Part shown: piece by piece, positions 62,401-64,000 of the stretch
Position numbering within the stretch: the stretch's first letter is position 1
Layout of the letters: each line of letters begins with the position of its first letter
NCBI GenBank assembly: GCA_025642075.2
Contig: JAODUO010000940.1
Coordinates: 124,001 to 188,000, forward strand
DNA length: 64,000 nt
Direction: 5' to 3'
Source: Ridgeia piscesae
Lineage: Eukaryota > Annelida > Polychaeta > Sabellida > Siboglinidae
Position numbers and translations under genes: made by a program
Notes under the pieces: model-generated
Database searches by the model: none
Seen by the model: the letters and a program-made list of their open reading frames with translations, nothing else
What the model was told of the DNA's origin: nothing

Positions 62401-64000
62401 ACCGTTAAAAACCGTTCGAAACCAATCGAAAACTATCGAAACCAGTCGAAACCAATGGAAACCGGTCGAAATCTATCGAAACCAGTCGAAACTGTTCGAA
62501 ACCGGTCGAAACCGCTCGAAACTAGTCGAAAACTATCGAAATGTGTCGAAACCGTTCAAAATCGGTCGAAACCGTGCGAAACCGTTCGAAACCGGTCGAA
62601 ACCTTTAGAAACCAATCGAAATCTATCGAAACCAATCGAAACTAGTAAAAACCGTTAAAAACCGTTCGAAACCAATCGAAATCTATCGAAACCAGTCGAA
62701 ACCGGTCGAAATCGTCCGAAACCGTACGAAACCGTTCTAAAACTATCGAAACCGTTCGAAACCAATCGAAAATAGTCGAAAACTATCGAAACCGGTCGAA
62801 ACCGTTTGAAGCCTTTCCAACCGTTCGAAACCGTTCGAAACTAATCGAAACCAATCGAAACCATTCAAAACTAGTCGAAATGTATCGAAACTAGTAGAAA
62901 CCGTTCAAAAACGTTCGAAACTAGTCGAAAACTATCGAAACGTGTCGAAACCGTTCGAAACCGGTCGAAACTGTTCGAAACCAATCGAAACTAGTAGAAG
63001 CCGTTCAAAATCGGTCTAAACCGCACGAAACCAATCGAAAGTAGTAGAAACCGTTCAAAATCGGTCTAAACCGTGCGAAACCGTTCAAAACCGGTCGAAA
63101 CCGTCAGAAAACAATCGAAATCTATCGAAACCTGTCGAAACCGGTTGAAATCGTCCGAAACCATTCGAAACTGTTCGAAACCGTTCGAAACCATTGCAAA
63201 CCGTTCTAAACCGTTCGAAGCCGTTCGAAGCTGATCGAAACCGGTCGAAACCGATCGAAACCTTTCGAAACAGTTCGAAATCGTTCGAAATCGGTCGAAA
63301 CTGTTCGAAACCGTTCAAAACTGTTCGATACCAGTCGAAAACTATCGAAACGTATCGGAACCGTTCAAAACTGTTCAAAACCGTTCGAAACCAATCGAAA
63401 TCTATCGAAACCAGCCGAAACCGGTCGAAATCGTTCGAAACCGTTCGTAACCGTTCGAAACCGTTTGAAACCGTTCGAAACCAATAGAAACCAATGGAAA
63501 CCGGTCGAAACCGTCACAAACCAATCGAAATCTATCGAAACCAATCGAAATTAGTAGAAATCGTTCAAAACCGTTCGAAAACAATCGAAACTAGTAGAAA
63601 CCGTTCTAAAACGTTCGAAACTAGTCGAAAACTATCGAAATGTGTCGAAACCGTTCGAAACCGTTCGAAACCGTTCGATACCGTTTGAAACCGTTCGAAA
63701 CCGTTCGAAACCATTCAAAACTAGTCGAAATCGTTCGAAACCTGTCGAAACCGGTCGAAATCGTCCGAAACCATTCGAAACCGTTCGAAACCGTTCAAAA
63801 CCGTTCGAAACTGTTCGAAACCATTCGAAACCATTGCAAACCGTTCGAAACCGTTCGAAACCAATCGAAATCTATCGAAACCAATCGAAACTAGTAGAAA
63901 CCATTGCAAACCGTTCTAAAACGTTCGAAACCAGTCGAAAATTATCGAAACGTGTCGGAACCGTTCGAAACAGTTCAAAACCGTTCGAAACCGATCGACA
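59487..64000 (-). repeat. Decamer block, GTTCGAAACC orientation, with 0.83-0.86 kb HOR
   Basis: Inverted decamers to the window edge. A segment starting AAACCGTGCG and containing AACCTTTAGAAACC recurs at 60051, 60881, 61710 and 62569 (spacings 830, 829, 859). Copies 1 and 2 have AGTAAAAAACCGTTAAAAACC, and copies 3 and 4 have one A fewer. The array continues past the window end. Confidence 0.9.
61190..61700 (-). other. Deletion-rich patch inside the 0.83 kb HOR
   Basis: Within this HOR copy, three stretches (about 61190-61280, 61405-61445 and 61675-61700) have lost many single bases and short runs relative to neighbouring copies. GAAATGTATCGAAACC becomes GAAATGTTCGAAACC, and TGTTGAAACCGCTCG becomes TGTAAACCGCTG. 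Clean sequence lies between and around them. This suggests locally poor consensus rather than evolution of a whole copy. Confidence 0.65.

Overview
This 64 kb window looks like eukaryotic satellite or heterochromatic DNA. I find no protein-coding gene, RNA gene, mobile element or CRISPR array in it. Essentially every base belongs to one of two very short tandem-repeat families, or to a degraded version of one. The species cannot be named from the sequence. Long arrays of 8-10 bp units, nested higher-order duplications and the absence of unique genes are what heterochromatin or pericentromeric blocks of animals or plants look like. They are unlike any bacterial, archaeal, organellar or viral layout.

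Region 1 (about 1-37112) is an octamer satellite with consensus CATTTGGG (reverse complement CCCAAATG) and many point variants. It is a patchwork of blocks in alternating orientation: + blocks at 1-2246, 6400-11205 and most of 17651-33781; - blocks at 2495-6399, 11463-17650 and 34046-37112. Short inverted cassettes of about 100-130 bp are embedded in the + blocks. Two cassette types recur: type A (four copies, near 2244, 11203, 24216 and 33779) and type B (six copies, between 20379 and 33134). Orientation usually flips at a small palindrome (GCATGC, CATATG, GGGCATGCCC, CCAATTGG). Kilobase-scale duplications with offsets of about 9.0-9.3, 8.5, 10.1, 7.3, 3.5, 2.8 and 1.85 kb overlie this pattern. 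A homogeneous sub-array of AAATGACC (34821-36807), mixed with 7-bp units, lies near the right end.

Region 2 (about 37113-64000) is an unrelated decamer satellite with consensus GGTTTCGAAC (reverse complement GTTCGAAACC). Its core TTTCGA is nearly fixed and the remaining four bases vary. It also alternates orientation and carries higher-order repeats of about 2.23 kb (38-45 kb), 1.08-1.14 kb (47.7-51 kb), 0.67 kb (55.4-58 kb) and 0.83-0.86 kb (60-63 kb). The two families abut at 37111-37120 with no unique spacer.

Inside region 2, a run of 119 T followed by 65 C (42128-42311) sits at the centre of a zone where single-base losses become denser toward the runs. This zone is probably a low-quality consensus or a misjoin. 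Homopolymer-inflated patches at 8101-8430, 10500-10970 and 30620-31640 raise the same concern.

Many long open frames exist on both strands. They follow from arithmetic: neither consensus unit contains a stop codon in any frame, and 3 x 8 bp or 3 x 10 bp returns to frame. I therefore annotate repeats and junctions rather than proteins. I did not find an undescribed gene system. The points of most interest are the recurrent fold-back cassettes, the strand-switching G-rich octamer array, the 10-bp-phased decamer array, and the probable assembly defect.
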